Made by a program: the position numbers and the translations under genes. Below the pieces are notes generated by a model. That model had not been told where the DNA came from. It did not search any database and saw only the letters and a program-made list of their open reading frames with translations. Positions 3,926 through 5,171 of a stretch of DNA of 5,171 nt are shown piece by piece (within the stretch, counting starts at the first letter, position 1; the number at the start of each line of letters is the position of its first letter). The stretch comes from an uncultured bacterium (lineage in GTDB: Bacteria; Cyanobacteriota; Vampirovibrionia; Gastranaerophilales; Gastranaerophilaceae): the NCBI GenBank assembly GCA_949288685.1, contig CASELB010000038.1:1-5171 (forward strand), in the 5' to 3' direction.

Positions 3926-5171
3926 TTATACCATTTCCCGCAGTTTTTTTAACTGATCGCGGATTTCTGCGGCGCGCTCAAAGTCGAGGATTTTAGCGCA
4001 TTTATGCATATCTTTTTCAAGTTTTGTAATGAGTTTTGACAAATCTTTTTTCTCTACGCCCATTTCAACCATTTCTTCGGCGACAATGTCTTCAAGGTTC
4101 CGGTAACTTTCAACAAGTGAAAGAAGATTGTTTTCGATTGGTTTTTTAATAGTTTGCGGTATAATTCCGTGTTCCTGGTTGTATGCAAGCTGGATTTCCC
4201 TCCGTCGATTTGTTTCATCTATTGCAGCTTTCATTGAGTCAGTTATCTTGTCGGCATACATTATAACTTCTCCGCAAACATTTCTCGCGGCACGTCCGAT
4301 AGTCTGTACAAGACTGGTTTCAGAACGCAAAAAGCCTTCTTTATCGGCATCCATAATTGCAACAAGAGAAACTTCCGGGATATCAAGACCTTCTCTTAAA
4401 AGGTTTACACCTATTAACACGTCAAATTCTCCAAGCCGTAAGTCACGCAGGATTTCTACCCGTTCAATTGATTGAATGCCGCTGTGAAGATATCTTACGC
4501 GTATTCCAGCCTGTATAAAATAGTCGCATAGGTCTTCTGCCATACGCTTGGTTAAGGTCGTGATAAGGACACGTTCAGATTTCTTGGCGCGTATGTTAAT
4601 TTCTTTTATTAAATCTTGAATCTGCGTTTCAATCGGTCTTACGGAAATTTTAGGGTCAACAAGTCCTGTAGGTCTTATAATTTGTTCTACGAGCTGTGAA
4701 GATGTTTCTTTTTCAAATTCGGCAGGAGTTGCAGAGATGTATATTTTTTGATGAACTTTGGCAAAAAATTCTTCTTCTTTAAGAGGACGGTTGTCTTTTG
4801 CACACGGGAGACGGAAACCGTAGTTTATCAGGGTTTCTTTTCTTGATTTATCGCCGAAATACATTCCTTTAAGCTGCGGAAGAGTTACGTGGGATTCGTC
4901 GACAACGGTTAAGAAATCGCCTCTAAAATAGTCTAAAAGTGTTGCAGGGGCACTGCCGGGCGGGCGTCGTTCCAGAATACGTGAATAGTTTTCAATCCCG
5001 GAGCAATAGCCCATCTCTCTAATCATTTCTATATCGTATTTTACCCTTTGTTCAAGCCTTGCTGCTTCAAGAATTTTATTTTCAGCGTTTAATTCTGCAA
5101 GCCGGTTTTTTAGTTCCATGCGAATTAGTTTTATTGTTTCTTCTTCGTTTTCATCAGAAGTGATGTAGTGT
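3926..5171 (-). CDS. uvrB: Excinuclease ABC subunit B, C-terminal part (5' end outside window)
   Basis: UvrB verifies DNA damage after UvrA loading and recruits UvrC in nucleotide excision repair. The frame is open to the window edge. The residues before the ATG at 5119 (HYITSDENEEETIKLIR) match the HYVTP region near residue 250 of UvrB proteins, so that ATG is not the start; about 414 codons of an expected 650-680 are present. Counting from that Met, the landmarks are GYCSGIENYSR (37-47), Walker B-like VVDESHVT (72-79), motif III YISATP (127-132), VLITTLTKRMAEDL (184-197), LIGVNLLREGLDIPEVSLVA (235-254) and motif VI QTIGRAARN (272-280), followed by YADKITDSM. The C-terminus carries the UVR domain (about 362-396, KCAKILDFERAAEIRDQLKKL), the UvrC-contacting helical hairpin. 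The N-terminal Walker A and beta-hairpin lie outside the window. In LHSGIQSIER an acidic residue usual after HS is Gly. miaA follows 34 bases downstream on the same strand. Confidence 0.97.
   Translation of the reverse strand, partial: HYITSDENEEETIKLIRMELKNRLAELNAENKILEAARLEQRVKYDIEMIREMGYCSGIENYSRILERRPPGSAPATLLDYFRGDFLTVVDESHVTLPQLKGMYFGDKSRKETLINYGFRLPCAKDNRPLKEEEFFAKVHQKIYISATPAEFEKETSSQLVEQIIRPTGLVDPKISVRPIETQIQDLIKEINIRAKKSERVLITTLTKRMAEDLCDYFIQAGIRVRYLHSGIQSIERVEILRDLRLGEFDVLIGVNLLREGLDIPEVSLVAIMDADKEGFLRSETSLVQTIGRAARNVCGEVIMYADKITDSMKAAIDETNRRREIQLAYNQEHGIIPQTIKKPIENNLLSLVESYRNLEDIVAEEMVEMGVEKKDLSKLITKLEKDMHKCAKILDFERAAEIRDQLKKLREMV

Noticed and set aside
4128..4475. Plus-strand open frame of 115 codons over uvrB
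   Set aside because: It is antisense to conserved helicase motifs; no sign of independent coding.
5117..5119. ATG as the start of uvrB
   Set aside because: The upstream frame remains open and encodes residues matching the HYVTP region of UvrB, so it is an internal Met of a longer protein.
1..5171. CRISPR arrays, tRNA or rRNA genes, insertion sequences
   Set aside because: No regularly spaced direct repeats, cloverleaf-like segments, transposase frames or terminal inverted repeats were seen.

Overview
The window is an AT-rich bacterial chromosomal segment holding six protein genes, two of them cut by the window edges. Promoters of the sigma-70 TTGACA/TATAAT type and clear Shine-Dalgarno sites argue against Bacteroidetes. 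They fit a low-GC, probably gut-associated lineage such as Clostridia or Gastranaerophilales (Melainabacteria). That placement is an impression from protein style and gene order; no marker in the window settles it.

Layout. (1) 3-770 (+): the C-terminal part of an unrecognised protein with a Q/T-rich linker followed by YxDG-type repeats. (2) 781-807: a strong GC hairpin between converging genes, serving as terminator. (3) 2464-814 (-): a two-gene operon encoding a flavodoxin with an N-terminal export signal or membrane anchor, then a secreted protein that joins two carboxymuconolactone decarboxylase (CMD) domains to a cupin. (4) 2465-2693: a divergent promoter region. The leftward promoter has a 19-bp spacer carrying an inverted repeat, the hallmark of MerR-family control; the rightward one has an extended -10. 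(5) 2694-3035 (+): a small capless HAD-superfamily hydrolase. (6) 5171-3040 (-): the C-terminal two thirds of uvrB (nucleotide excision repair), then miaA (tRNA isopentenyltransferase), apparently co-transcribed. The HAD gene and miaA meet tail to tail with only 4 bases between their stop codons.

How the parts work together. uvrB and miaA are housekeeping genes. The flavodoxin/CMD-cupin operon is the accessory unit of interest. Both products are predicted to act outside the cytoplasm or at the membrane, and the promoter resembles MerR sites of the NmlR/AdhR type that answer to electrophile or carbonyl stress. A stress-induced extracytoplasmic redox or detoxification role is a reasonable inference, but the substrate is unknown and no MerR regulator gene lies in the window. 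The flavodoxin also has a near-perfect internal Shine-Dalgarno site just before a second in-frame ATG. It could therefore make both an exported and a cytosolic form, or the site could be a relic of an ancestral cytosolic start.
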